DNA of 64,000 nucleotides from Panonychus citri (taxonomy: Eukaryota; Arthropoda; Arachnida; Trombidiformes; Tetranychidae): NCBI RefSeq assembly GCF_014898815.1, contig NW_026515411.1, positions 1 through 64,000 of the forward strand. Direction: 5' to 3'. The notes beneath the pieces are model-generated. The model did not search any database. It was not told where the DNA came from and saw nothing but the letters and a program-made list of their open reading frames with translations. The position numbers and the translations under genes are program-made. This document shows positions 48,723-62,032 of this stretch, one piece after another (positions within the stretch are counted from its first letter, which is position 1; each line of letters opens with the position of its first letter).

Positions 48723-51700
48723 CTAAAATTCATCAATTGTTACACATTGAACATGTTTTTCGAGAAATTGTTGAGCCTGTTGTTTATAAATAGGATATTC
48801 CATCAATTTGTTACAAATTCTCCTTACATCAACTTTAATTTGATCTAAATTGTTACGATTTCCTTTTGCTTTTGCAATTCGACTTTCGTAAACGTTAAAA
48901 CAATGTTCCACTGCTTGTTTTCCAAGATTAATCCGATCAGCATCAAGAAGAAATGTTTTGAAATTCGGATGAAGCATAAACGTTGCAATTTTGAACAATT
49001 TTCAGCATCACCCATTATAATTCATCCGAATTTCGTCAGCCCTGGAAAATTTGCTAGTTGATTCAAGCAAACTTGTGCTTTGTCTAAAACCGCTTGTGCT
49101 GTTGGTTCATTTCTTTTTGTGAATTCTCCAAGACTGGTCCAGATTTCATGATTCGAGAAATATAGCTCGATGTTATGAGCACTTTCCATATTTATACCAT
49201 ACCCTGGATTTATTATCTTTAAGCCGAATCGCTTCATTGAAACATCGAAATACTTTTTCTCCCAAAAGCAACATTTCTTCAGTAGATGAGTAGAAAACTT
49301 GACAATTCTGTTAGAGAATAGAGATTTGAGATTAGAACTTTAACAAAATAAACTCGAGTTTAATACTTGCAGGTGAAGAATATTGTTCAATCTCATCTGC
49401 TAGTGAAAGAGCACAACCAACCCATGAATCGAATCGATCAAGATTTAGAGTTAAATCAAGAATGTAGAATTTTATCGCTTTCCTACGATTTAGCAAAAAA
49501 GAATTAGAAATTATATTAAATCAATTAAATAAATGAATCAGAATTAGAGTAATGGATTATCATTATACTTACTTAAAGTCTTGGTGTTTTAGGTAATAAT
49601 CAGCTAAATAATAATAAATATTTTGAGTAACTCGATCTTTTGGAATATTTGATGAAGCTTCAATTGGTTTTCCATTATCAATATATTCAGAAATAAATTG
49701 AGAATATTTTTCAGGATTTAAATTGTCAGGAATCATCGAAAGTAAAGATCGAAACAGCTCCTCTGTCTTTGAATCAATTGGATCAGAACTTTCGTCAAAA
49801 CTTGGCAACTTTTTAGGAGTAAAGTGATCATAAATAAAATGAATGTTGTCCCAATGTAGATTAACCCCCGTTCCTTTATGAGCAGTCAGGAAGTTACATC
49901 GTAATTGTTTGTAAAAACAACCAAGACATTTGAGAATTAACTTTTCTCTTTTGATATTTACTTGGTAGATCAAGAAATCAAGTGCTAGAGATAAAAACTC
50001 TCCATTGAAATCCCAACACCATCCTTTATTCCCTAGATAATTATGAACTGAAATAATCAAATCGACAACTTTTTCTTCGTCTGTGTTATCAAGTCGCATC
50101 TCGTTTATGAATGTTTGTAGAATACAAGTCCAGGCCATTGCATTGTAATCTTCTGTTCCCAACTTCAACAATTTGATAGCCAATTCTTGATCAATAGATG
50201 TTCCATCACCATTCTTTAGACAAGATTTTAAAAGATTTAGCAATGTGTCGCGTAGTTTTTTACTTTGGGCAATTATTTCGATCCCTCGTTTCCATTGTTG
50301 TGACGATTGAATAGCTTGACAGAGACTCTTCTTCTTGTCTGGAGAGCTCAGATTTAGATGCTAATAGTTCAACAATTTCTTCGTGTCGATGTTGGTCCAA
50401 TAACATGTCCAAATTATTTTCGTTCATCTCGTTGATCATCGATCTAAGACTAGAAAAGTTATAGACAGTCTGATTTGCCCCTTGCACTAATTTAAGGTTA
50501 GACTTTTTGAAAACTTCATTTGCCATTAGAAGATAATCAACTTTAGATTCTTTGATTCCTCGAAGAATCATGAGACGAATGAAAAATTTATCATAATCGT
50601 TGGGATTCAATAAATCTCGCAGAAAAGGGATTGATTCAGTCAAAAATATTGCTTCAGGTTGATTAAATTTCATCTCATTGGCAGTTAAGATTAAGTTTGT
50701 CTCTTCTGGTGTTATGTTCTTGGTTGAAATAGTTGAAAGTAGCGGATACCATTTTCGATGGATTCCATACAGATCCATGAAATTGGAAGGTAATTTGATT
50801 AAAGCTGCTTGATCTGCTATTTCGTAGAGAAGATCACTTATTAGTTGGTTAAACTCTCTGCCTTTTGAGACGAATGGTTGTCGGAACATGTAACGTGTCA
50901 AAATCAGATTCTCCACCTGAGCTTTGTTCTGTGTTTGAATCTCTGAGTCACTTTCTTGGTGTATCTTACGAGTTAAAACACTCTCAGGAACATCGAGAAT
51001 ACTTTTTATACATATTAATACATGAATAGTTGACTTTTTACGCTTAGCCGAAGATAATCTTAGTTTATTAGATAAACCATAGCTTCGTCCTTTCTTTTTA
51101 CGCTTAGTATTATGATTCGACATTTCTATGTGCGTACAATCAATACTCGGAGGAGTAATTGGTTGAGCGATAGAACTGTTATGGATTTCTAACCTTATTA
51201 CTTCATTTAAATCAACTCTGTGTTTTGTCATTTCATTATGAACAGATATTAAAACTGAAATTAGGATTTTAACGACGAGTGTTTCTGCATTGAGAGATAA
51301 ATTCAAAAATTTCCGAGCATCATCTTGATTTGCTCCACATACGCTTCGTAAATTATAGAGTTTGCTTAAACTCACGAGCTCGTCCAAAATTTTTACCTTT
51401 CTATGACCTTCACAAGGATTCCAAATGTCAATGAACAGTAGGTCAGAAGGTAATTTTGATCGTAAAGGCGGCAAACGTTTCAACACCTCTGAGACTAATA
51501 CACGACCTTTAAAGTAATTGCCATCCATCATTAATCCTTTGATTGCGAGTTGTAGACAATTATCGTGATCATTAAGCACGAAATGAAGACCCATTAATGT
51601 GTCGAGAACAAACCAATTGTTTGGATCGATTCGATGTGCCTCAGCAAAACATATTCGGGCAAACGTCAAATCTACTGCTTGATTAAGTGCTCGTTTACCA

Positions 51701-52987
51701 GTTTCAATTAATAGAGTAACATCACCACCAGCAATGGAAGAACAGTCGAGAAAATAATCCAAATCGTTTCTTGTAAGTTGTTTCTGGTTTGTGAGGTTGA
51801 CAAACTTTTGTTGGATACAGTTGATAAGATTGCTCGACTTACAGGGGCAGGATGGAGAGTTACAGTCATTTTTATGGCGAAGATGATCTTTGATAAAGTC
51901 GTGAGTCAATTTAAGTATATTATCTGGAAAGAATGGACTATGATTAGACTTCCAATTCCGTGGACCAGGAACCAACTCATAAAAATCAGTCTCTTCGATC
52001 CAGTTAAAACCCGATTTTGTTAATTCAGGAATATTATACGATTGGACAATCTCTTCAACCCACAGCCGTAATTTCGAGTCTACAAGTTTATAGTTGAGTT
52101 TATCCGATTTGATTAGATTAATTATTCCAAGTTTATCACTGCGATTCAATAGATCTAAAAATTGTTTAACTTTGTCCACTGAAGCTCGCAAAGAGTCTAT
52201 TTGATCTTTGTTAATGTTCACATAAGATTCCAATTCTTTTTGCAAGTGGTTGATTTCGTTATTGAACTTGGCCTTTTCTTTTTCAAACTCATTCGTATAC
52301 TCTTCAAGCTTTGTGCTCAATAAATTCAATTGATTACCAATAATATCCCGATGAATATGAAAATTTTTGTCAATATCGATGTTAACGGTGGTATTGTTGT
52401 TATTGTCACGGTCAATGGGCACAATATTTGCTGACTTATTCTTACTACATGTCTCACAGAATAGTTCATTAGTTATCTTGTCCACAAATTCAGCGATAAA
52501 ATTGTCACATTTGGAACATGAAGGTTCATCCGTGCTCGAATTGAGAATAACAGCACAACATCTTTTAGATGCTAAAATTTTTCGATGAAATTTGAGTAAA
52601 TGAGCCTCACAAAAATCTTTTTTACTACACAAACAATGGAAAATGGCTTGATTGTTACAAACGGAATCATCTCCACATCTTTTCTTGTCAATGGCTTTGA
52701 GGTAATCAGCTTCGATGAGATCGGTTTTACATAAGACACATGGTCGGTTTTCTTGTTTACATTGATGACAAAATGTCTTTAAACATTTGTGAACATAAAA
52801 AACGTCGCTTTGATAGTGACCACAGTCCAACTTGTTGATCAATTGATTGCTTATTCCCTGTAAATAAAGAGATGCAAATGGTCATAAGTATATGATGATG
52901 TAAAATATCTTCTAATAGATAGAGTGAATTATTTAATAAAACAAGGATAATAAAATAGATAACAAAATCAATACTTACTTTTATCAT
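48723..52987 (-). pseudogene. TRIM-CABIN1 family copy J (short exon 4)
   Basis: Exons: 52979-52987 (Met-Ile-Lys), 49573-52857, 49371-49482, 48723-49307. Exon 2 is open for 860 codons with a complete RING-like region (FCHQC...CVLC). The single clear break is a 2-nt loss near 50325, then 224 more codons. Exon 4 is short: about 245 codons between the DEIW region and NLGDAEQLF are deleted, junction near 49015, as in copy K, and it has further lost bases. The donor after exon 3 reads GCAAGT instead of GTAAGT, a plausible GC-AG intron. The middle domain differs from B and G (KRKKKGRSYGLSNKLRLS basic stretch), so J and K form their own subgroup. Confidence 0.77.
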
Positions 52988-53958
52988 AATTCAATGGAAT
53001 ATGATCATTTTAACCATGTAAAAGTCACTGTCACCACTAAATTATTATCAATCAATTAGATAATATGAGCTAAACATGAGACTGTCCCAACGATTTTGCA
53101 TAAATGTTGACAATCAATTTTTAATGAAACAAACATTTATAGTTAACAATCAACCTCGTTAACTATTCAAACGAGAAAAGTTTCAATTTCCAAAAGGAAA
53201 ATAATGGAAACACTTTTACTAATTGATTCACTTTCTTAGTGGAATAAGATTCTTTTTAATTGTTTCAAATGAATATTCCAATCCACTAACAAAAGGCCTA
53301 AATGGTTAACAATTGCTATAATTAAGATAAATTTAGTTAAATTAATATTTAAAAGTTTGTAGGTTAAGGCAACAGGTTAAAGTTGACTAAATTATTTTCT
53401 AAAATTTGTAAACATTCAAAAAGAAAACAAAAACAAAAAAAAGGCGCGCGATTCGAATGTTAATTAATCTAATTAAAGAATTTTCGTTCTTAATCTCAAT
53501 TCAATTGGATGATATGTTTATCTAATTCCAACAACTTATAATGAACCAGCTGATTTGAATTTTTGTTCTCTTCTAATGAAATAAATTAATTGTCGTTTAT
53601 TATCAATTACATTTGTATTAATCAAGAAATTAAAAATTCTAATTTACATTAAACTTTTGTGAGAATGGAAATAATAAATTGAATAAGATTATTATATTTC
53701 TTTATTATTTAGGATATTATATATTATTTTGTTTCGAAAATTTTTTTTGTTCTCATAAAAAAAAGTAAATTGGAAAATCTTTGATCGTTAAAATCAATCA
53801 ATTAAAAAAGATTCACTCAAATGATGATAATTAATCAATTGTTATACACTCGACAAAGCCGCCTTATTATTTGTGAAATTTAGTTTCGTTAAAGATTCTG
53901 GCAAATTTGAGAAATATTGTTAAAAAAAATCTTTCATCATGGAAATCGATCACTTCAA
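52988..53958. repeat. Spacer upstream of J, duplicated upstream of K
   Basis: 53030-53830 corresponds to 58370-59115 ('cgattttgcataaatg', 'ggaaaataatggaaacac', 'ctaatgaaataaattaattg'). It contains the promoter side of copy J and a trace of an exon 4 end near 53835-53860. No coding frame. Confidence 0.6.
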
Positions 53959-56900
53959 CTAATCAATTGTTACACATTCGACATGTTTTTCGAGAAATTG
54001 TTCAGCCTGTTTTTTATAGATAGGATATTCCATCAATTTGTTACAAATTCTTCTTACATCAACTTTTATTTGATCTAAACTGTTTCGATTTCCTTTTGCT
54101 TTTGCAATTCGACTTTCGTAAATGTTAAAACAATGTTGCATTGATTGTTTTCAAGATTTTCCCGATCGGTTTCACGAAGAAATCCTTTGCTACCCAATTC
54201 TGATGAAGCCAAAATCGTTGCCATTTTGAACAATTGTTCAGCATCTCTCAAATTATAAGCCATCCGAATTTCATCAGCCTTAGAAAATTTGCTAGTTGAT
54301 TCGAAGCAAACTTGTGCTTGGTCTAAGAATCGCTTATGCTGTTGGTTCATTTCTACTTTTTGTGAATTCTCCAAAACTGTTCCAAGTTTCATGATTCGAG
54401 AAATATAACTCGCGATGTTATAAGCACACTTTCCATATTTATACCATACCTTGGATCTATTATCTTTGAGCCGAATCGCTTCATTGAAACACCGAAATAC
54501 TTTTTCTCCTAAGAGCAGCATTTCTTCAGTAGATGAGTAGAAAACTTGACAATTCTGTAGTTGTAATTAAATAGAAATTTGAGATTAGAACTTGATAGAA
54601 AAAAATAAACTCTAATATTAAAGTTTAATACTTACAGGCGAAGAATATTGTTCAATCTCATCTGCTAGTGAAAGAGCACAACCAACCCATGAATCGAATC
54701 GATTGCGATTCAAAGTTAAATCAAGAATATAAAATTTCATCGCTTTCCTACGATTTAGAAAGAAAGAATTAGAAATCATATTAAATAAATAAATTTAAAA
54801 AAATTAATGGAAAACATTCTACTTACTCAAGTCTTGGTGTTTTAGGTAATAATCAGCTAAATAATAATAAATATTTTGAGTAACTCGATGTTTCGGAATA
54901 TTTGATGAAGCTTCAATTGGTTTTCCATTATCAATATATTCAGAAATAAATTGAGAATATCTTTCAGGATTTAAATTGTCAGGAATCAGCGAAAGTAAAG
55001 ATCGAAACAGCTCCTCAGTCTTTGAATCAATCGGATCAGATCTTTCGTCAAAACTTGGTAACGTTTTAGGAGTAAAGTGATCATAAATAAAATGAATATT
55101 GTCCCAATGTAGATTAACCCCCGTTCCTTTATGAGCAGTCAGGAAGCTACATTTTAGCTTTTTGTAAAAACAGCCAAGACAACTAAGGGTTAATTTCTCT
55201 CTTTTGATATTTGCTTGATTGGTCAAGAAATCAAGTGATAGAGATAGAAACTCTCCATTGGAATCACAACAAACTCCTTTATTCCCCAGATAAACGTGAA
55301 CTGAATCAATCAAATCGACAACTTTTTCTTCGTCCGTGTTAACAAGTCGCATCTCGTTTATGCGAGAATAAGTGATTTGCCCTTTGGCAATGTGTTTTCG
55401 CATCTCGTTTATGAATGTTTGTAGTAAACAAGTCCAGGCCATTGCATTGTAATCTTCGGTGCCTAATTCTAAAAGCTTAATAGCAAACTCTCGATCAATT
55501 GATAGATTATCCCCATTCTTCAAACACATTCGTAATAGATTTAGCATTTGATGAGTGTATTGATTGCGTCGAGAAAGTATTTCGACACCTCGTTTCCAGT
55601 GTTGTGATGATTCAATAGCTTGACAAAAATACTTTTCTTCTTGTTTAGAAAGTTCCGGTTCAGATGCTAAAAGTTCAAAGATTTCTTCATTTCGATGTTG
55701 ATCCAATAATGTGTCCAATTTATTTTCATTCATTTTGTTTATCATTGATTTAAGAATAGATGAACTGTAAACTGTTTGATTTGTTGTTTGAACCAATTTA
55801 AGGTTAGATTTTTCGAAAACTTCATTTGCCATCAGAAGATAATCAACTTTAGATTCTTTGATTCCTCGAAGAATCATGAGACGAATGAAAAATTTATCAT
55901 AATCTATGGGATTCAATAAATCTCGCAGAAATGGAATTGATTCAGTCAAAAATATTGCTTCAGGTTGATTAAACTTCACTTCATTGGCAGTCAAGATTAA
56001 ATTTATCTCTTCTGGTGTTATGTTATTGGTTGAAAGTAGCGGATACCATTTCCGATGAATTTCATAAAGCTCCATGAATTTGGGAGGTAATTTGATTAAA
56101 GCTGCTTGATCTGCTATTTCGTAGAGAAGATCACTTATTAGTTGGTTAAACTCTCTGCCTTTTGAGACGAATGGCTTTTGTCGGAACATGTAACGTGTCA
56201 AAATCAGATTCTCCAGTTGAGCTTTGTTTCGTGTTTTTATCTCTAAATGGCCTTCTTGCAGTATTTCACGAGTTAAAACACTTTCAGGAACATCGAGAAT
56301 ACTTTTCATACATATTGTCGACTATTATACTTCTAACAAGTTGGTCTTCGTTTTAGAAATAAACCAGAGCCTGGTCCTCGTTTTTACGCTTATTACTATC
56401 ATTTGACATTTGACGCCAGAAAGACTCATACTCAGTGGAGGAATTGGTTGAGCGATAGAATTGTCAAGGATTTCTAACCTTATTATTTCATGCAAATCAA
56501 CTCTGTGTTTTGTCAACTCATTATTAACAGTTATTAAAACTGAAATTAGGGATTTTAAAGACGAAATTGATTCGGGATTGAAAGATAAATTCAAAATTTC
56601 GAAGCATCATCTTGATTTGCTCACATACGCTTCGTAAATTATAGAGTTCTCTTAAACTCACGAGCTCGTCCAAAACTTTTGTCTTTCTATCATGACCATT
56701 ACAAGGATTCCAGTTTGTAAATATTCTAACTCAACAGGCAATTTTGATCGTAAGGACGGTGAAAGTCTCAATATCTCTGAGACTAATACACGAGCTTTGA
56801 AGTTATCCCCGTCTTTAATTAAACCTTTGATTGCAAGTTGTAGACAATTATCGTGATCATTAAGCACGAAATAAAGACCCATTAAAGTGTCGAGAACAAA

Positions 56901-58335
56901 CCAATTGTTTGGATCGATTCGATGTGCTCTTCAAAACATATTCGAGCAAACGTCAAATCTACTGACTGATTAAAAGCTCGTTTACCAGTTTCAACTAATA
57001 GAGTAACATCACCACCAGCAATGGAAGAACAGTCGAGAAAATAATCCAAATCGTTTTTGTAAGTTGTTTTGATTCGTGAGGTTGACAAACTTTGTTGGAT
57101 ACAGTTGATAAGATTGCTCGACTTACAGGGGCAGGATGGAGTTACATTCATTTTATGACGAAGATGATCTTTTATAAAGTCGTGAGTCAATTTAAGTAAA
57201 TTATCTGGAAAGAATGGACTATGATTAGACCTCCAATTCCGTGGACCAGGAACCAACTCATAAAATCAGTCTTCGATCCAGTTAAAACCCGATTTTGTTA
57301 ATTCAGAATATTATACGATTGGACGATCTCTTCAACCCACAGCCGTAATTTCGAGTCCACAAGTTTATAGTTGAGTTTATCCGATTTGATTAGATTAATT
57401 ATTCCAAGTTTATCACTGCGATTCAATAGATCTAAAAATTGTTTAACTTTGTCAACTGAAGCTCGCAAAGAGTCTAATTGATCTTTGTTAATGTTCACAT
57501 AAGATTCCAATTCTTTTTGCAAGTGGTTGATTTGCTTATCGAACTGGTCCTTTTCTTTTTCAATCTCATTGGTATACTCTTCAAGCTTTGTGCTCAATAA
57601 ATTCAATTGATTACCAATAATATCCGATGAATATGAAAATTTTGTCAATATCGATGTTAACGGTGTTATTATTGTTGTTATTGTCACGTTCAATGGGCAC
57701 AATACTAGCTGACTTGTTCTTACTACATGTCTCACAGAATAGTTCATTAGTTGTCTTGTCCACAAATTCAGCGATAAAATTGTCACATTTGGAACATGAA
57801 GGTTCATCCGTGCTCGAATTGAGAATAACAGCACAACATCTTTTAGATGCTAAAATTTTTCGATGAAATTTGAGTAAATGAGCCTCACAAAAATCTTTTT
57901 TACTACACAAACAATGGAAAATGGCTTGATTGTTACAAACGGAATCATCTCCACATCTTTTCTTGTCAATGGCTTTGAGGTAATCAGCTTCGATGAGATC
58001 GGTTTTATATAAGACACATGGTCGGTTTTCTTGTTTACAATGATGACAAAATGTCTTTAAACATTTGTGAACATAAAAAACTTCACTTTGATCGTGACCA
58101 CAATCCAACTTGTTGATCAATTGATTGCTTAATCCCTGTAAATGAAGAGATAATACAGATGTTAAAGGTGATAAGTATTAATAAATGGCGATGTAAAATA
58201 TCTTCTTGACTAATTCATAGAAAAACAGATCAAATTCAAGCTGAATTCAGGTTAGTTTGGTGATAGTATGATGAATAGACTTAAGAAATATTTAAAGGAT
58301 AATAAAAATAGATGAAGAATACTTACTTTTATCAT
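53959..58335 (-). pseudogene. TRIM-CABIN1 family copy K (short exon 4, frameshifted)
   Basis: Exons: 58327-58335 (Met-Ile-Lys), 54827-58135, 54636-54747, 53959-54554. The 3' 496 codons of exon 2 are open and carry the conserved CABIN1 blocks. They include an in-frame insertion around 55340-55400 that partly repeats the INEMR segment. Upstream, 56300-57310 has many 1-nt losses, with others near 57640. Exon 4 is the short form, with an in-frame junction KADEIRMAYN-LRDAEQLFK near 54252 and one lost base near 54150. The RING-like region is complete apart from Cys to Tyr in CVLYK. Close sister of J. Confidence 0.77.
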
Positions 58336-59411
58336 AATTTAATGTGAAGATCAACATATTAAACAAGTTAAAATCATTGTCACCACTTAACTTCGATCAA
58401 TTAACTAGAAAATATCAACTCAACATGAGACTATACCAACGATTTTGCATAAATGGCTACAATCACATTTATCTTTAATGAAAACAAACATTTAAAGTTA
58501 ACAATTAACCTCGTTAACTATTCAAAAGAGAAACTTTCAGTTTCAAGAGGAAAATAATGGAAACACTTTTAATAATTGATTCACTTTCTTAGTGAACTAG
58601 ATTCTTCCTAATTGTTTCAAATAAATATTCCAACTCTGACAAAAGGTTTAAATGGTTAACAATTGTAATAGTTAAGATAAATAAAATTAAATTAAGATCT
58701 AAAGGAAGTTTGGAGATTAAGGCAACAGGTTAAAGTTGACTTAACTATTTTCTAAAATTTGTAAACATTCAAAAGAAAAGGAACAAAACCAAAAGGCGCG
58801 ATTCAATTTTAACCAGAATTTCTTCTTGATGCCAATTTATTTGGATGATATGCTTATCTAATTCTTAGAACTTGTCGTGTACCAGCTGATTTGAATTTTT
58901 GTTCTCTTCTAATGAAATAAATTAATTGTCGTTTATTATCAATTACATTTGTATTTATCAAGAAATTAAAAATTCTAATTTACATTAAACTTTTGTGAGA
59001 ATGGAAATAATAAATTGAATTAGAATATGATATTTCTTTACTATTTAGGATATTATATACTATTTTGTTTCAACAATTTTTTTGTTCTCATAAAAAAATT
59101 AAGTTAGAAAAGTTTTGATCTTTGAAATCAATCTATTGAAAAAGATTTACTCAAATTATGACAATTGATTAATTGTTATACACTCGAACGTTAATCAATA
59201 ATTGATCGCGTGGAATCACGAAAATTTCAAAAGTTCGGTGAGTTTCTTACGAGAAAACCTAAGATATTAAGTCATAAAATAATAGCATTAAAATGTTTTT
59301 CGTTGTAATAAGAATAATTATTCAAATTGAACAAATTTAGTTTCGTTAAGAAAAGATTCTGAAAAATTTGAGAAATATTGTTGAAAGAACCTTTCATGGA
59401 AATCGATCACT
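58336..59411. other. Spacer between K and L
   Basis: Duplicate of the spacer upstream of J (see 52988-53958), then 3' flank of copy L, with a small exon 4 end trace near 59165-59185. No open frame. Confidence 0.5.
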
Positions 59412-61675
59412 ACAACTAATCAATTGTTACACATTCAACATGTTTTTCGAAAAATTTTTCAGCCTGTTTTTATAGATAGGATATTCCATCAATTTGTTAC
59501 AAATTCTCTTTACATCCTCTTTAATTTTATCTAAACTGTTTCGATTTCCTTTTGCTTTTGAAATTCGACTTTCGTAAATGTTAAAACAATGTTCCATTGA
59601 TTGTTTTCCAAGATTTTCCCGATCGGTTTCACGAAGAAATTCTTTGCTACTCAATTCTGATGAGGAAGCTACATTTCAATTGATTGTAGAAACAACCAAG
59701 ACAGCTGTTGATTAGTCTCTCTTCTTTCTGTTACATTGATTAATCAGATAATCTAATGATAGAGATAAAACTCGCCATTTGGTCGACAACATGCTCCTTT
59801 ATTCCTAGATAATCGTGAACTGAACCAATCAAACCGGTGATTTTCCTTCGTCAGTTTTACCAACAGGCATTTCGTTTATGAATGTTTGTAGAATACAAGT
59901 CCAGGCTATTGCATTGTAATCTTCGGTTCCTAACTTTAATAATTTGATGGCCAATTCTCGATCAATTGATAGTTTTTCTCCATTCTTCAAACACATTGGT
60001 AATAGATTTAGCAATGTGTCGGTCATTTCATTTATAAATGTTTGTAGAATACAAGTCCAGGCCATTACATTGTAATCTTCAGTCCCTAATTTGAGCAAAT
60101 AAATGGCCAATTCTCGATCAATTGATAGTTTATCTCCATTCTTTAAACAAGCTCGTAACAGTTTAGAAATCGATTAGTTAATTGTTTACTTTTAGCAATA
60201 ATTTCGATTCCACTTTTCCATTGTTTTGATGACTGAATGGCTGTACAAAGGTACACTTCTTATTTTTAGAGAGCTCAGATTTATATGCTAAAAGTTCAAC
60301 AATTTCTTCGTGTCGATGTTGATCCAATAACGTGTCCAAATTATTTTCATTCATCTTGTTTATCATTGATTTAAGAATGGATGAACTGTTTGATTTTTTG
60401 TCTGAACCAATTCAAGGTTTGACTTTTCGAAAACTTCATTCGCCATTAGAAGATAATCAACTTTAGATTCTGCGATTCCTCGAAGAGTAAAAAGACGAAT
60501 GAAAAATATATCATAATCGTTGGGATTCAATAAATCTCGTAGATATGGAACTGATTCAGTCAAAAATAATACTTCAAAGTGATTGAAGTTCACTTCATTT
60601 GCAGTCAAGATCAATTTAGTCGCTAATATTCCAATACGACTGGTACAAAGCGCTGAAGGTTTGGAAAATAGATACCTTTAACGTCTATCAAGTCTGAAAT
60701 GACAGATTTTAAAGAAGCATAGCTGGTGTCATTGAGATCGAAACTTAAAGATTTGCGAACATTTTCTTGTTTCTCTTCACTTTCGTTTCGTCGCTCATTG
60801 AGTTGTTCTAAACTCTCCAGTACTTCTAAAAGTTTCCTGTTTTTCTAAGCCTTGCTCAGGATTCCAATTTTTAGATATTTAAGACGGACAGGCAATTTGG
60901 ATTCTAAAGATGGCAAACGTTGCAACACCTCAGATATAAGTACACGAGCTTTAAAGCAATTTCTATCCTTCATTAATCCTTTGATAGCGAGTAATAGACA
61001 TTTATTGTGATCATTGAGTACGAAATAAGGACCCATTAAAGTGTCGAGAACAAACCAATTGGTTGGATCGATTCGATGAGCTTCTTCAAAACATATTCGA
61101 GCAAACGTCAAATCGACTGACTGATTAAGAGCTCGTTTACCAGTTTCAATTAATAAAGTAATATCACCACCAAATCATTTCTTGTAAGTTGCCAAACTTT
61201 TGTTGGATACAGTTGATAAGATTGTTTGACTTACAGGGGCAGAATTGTGAGTTACAGTCATTTTTATGGCGAAGATGATCTTTGATAAAGTCGTGAGTCA
61301 ATTTAAGTAAATTATCTGGAAAGAATGGACTATGATTAGACTTCCAATTCCGTGGACCAGGAACCAACTCATGAAGAACAGTCTCTTGATCCAGTTAAAA
61401 CCCGATTTCGCTAATTCAGGAATATTATACGATTCAATAGATCTAAAAATTGTTTAACTTTGTCAACTGAATTTTCAAAGTCTAATGGATCTTCGTTGAT
61501 GTTCACATAAGATCCCAATCCGTCTGCAAGTAACCAATCTCTTCATTGAACTTTGTCTTTTCTTTTTCAATCTCATTCGTATACTCTTCTAGGTTTGTGT
61601 TCAATAGATTCAATTGCTTTTGTACATCAATAAGATAAATTTTAATATTTTCGGTGACACTGATGTTAGTAGCAA
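59412..61675 (-). pseudogene. TRIM-CABIN1 family copy L (collapsed, rearranged)
   Basis: 59412-59660 is an exon 4 tail. It is joined at ~59662 directly to the middle of exon 2 without exon 3. About 59830-60110 holds a tandem duplication of the module IDRELAIKLLKLGTEDYNA...FINEM. Further fragments follow in normal order: the MANEVFEKSNLELVQ region, the TPR block (FEEAHRIDPTNWFVLDTLMG), GPRNWKSNHSPFFPDN, then a damaged coiled coil to ~61675. The zinc clusters and first exon are absent. Homology ends sharply at about 61675, where the C-rich block begins. Confidence 0.78.
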
Positions 61676-62032
61676 TAAATGTCCACCCCCGGACCCACCA
61701 TAATTTTTTTACATGCCACTTCCACTCCACTGTCATTTCTACTCCACTGTCATTTCTACTCCACTGTCATTTTCACCCCATGTCCAGAAATGTCCCTGCC
61801 ACTTCCACTCCACCCCCATTCAAAACAGCGCGCGTATAATTTGGCTTAGAAGTAACACTGCCATTTCTACTCCACCTCAAACCTGTTTTAATTCAATACA
61901 TTTAAAATACATTGTCATCTCCAAGACAAACAGGTTTTAATCAGTTTAACTACTGTCACCTCTAGGACAAATTAAACAGTATAAAAGGCAAACAACCTCA
62001 AAATGACATTCATTCGAGAATAATATTTCGTA
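61676..62032. other. Junction region: C-rich minisatellite and dUTPase upstream sequence
   Basis: From 61676 the plus strand becomes C-rich and unlike the family. About 61715-61785 contains a ~17-bp unit (tccactgtcatttctac and variants) three to four times. Loose variants of the theme (ccactccac, catttctactcc) continue to ~61880. The last 100 bp hold the dUTPase promoter. Confidence 0.6.
61980..61988 (+). promoter_or_regulatory. TATA box of dUTPase gene
   Basis: TATAAAAGG lies 45-53 bp upstream of the ATG at 62033, a strong match in position and sequence. The leader would be very short. Confidence 0.6.

Noticed and set aside
61715..61800. Spaced short repeats that could suggest a CRISPR-like array
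   Set aside because: Units are contiguous without unique spacers, and the setting is eukaryotic; this is a minisatellite.
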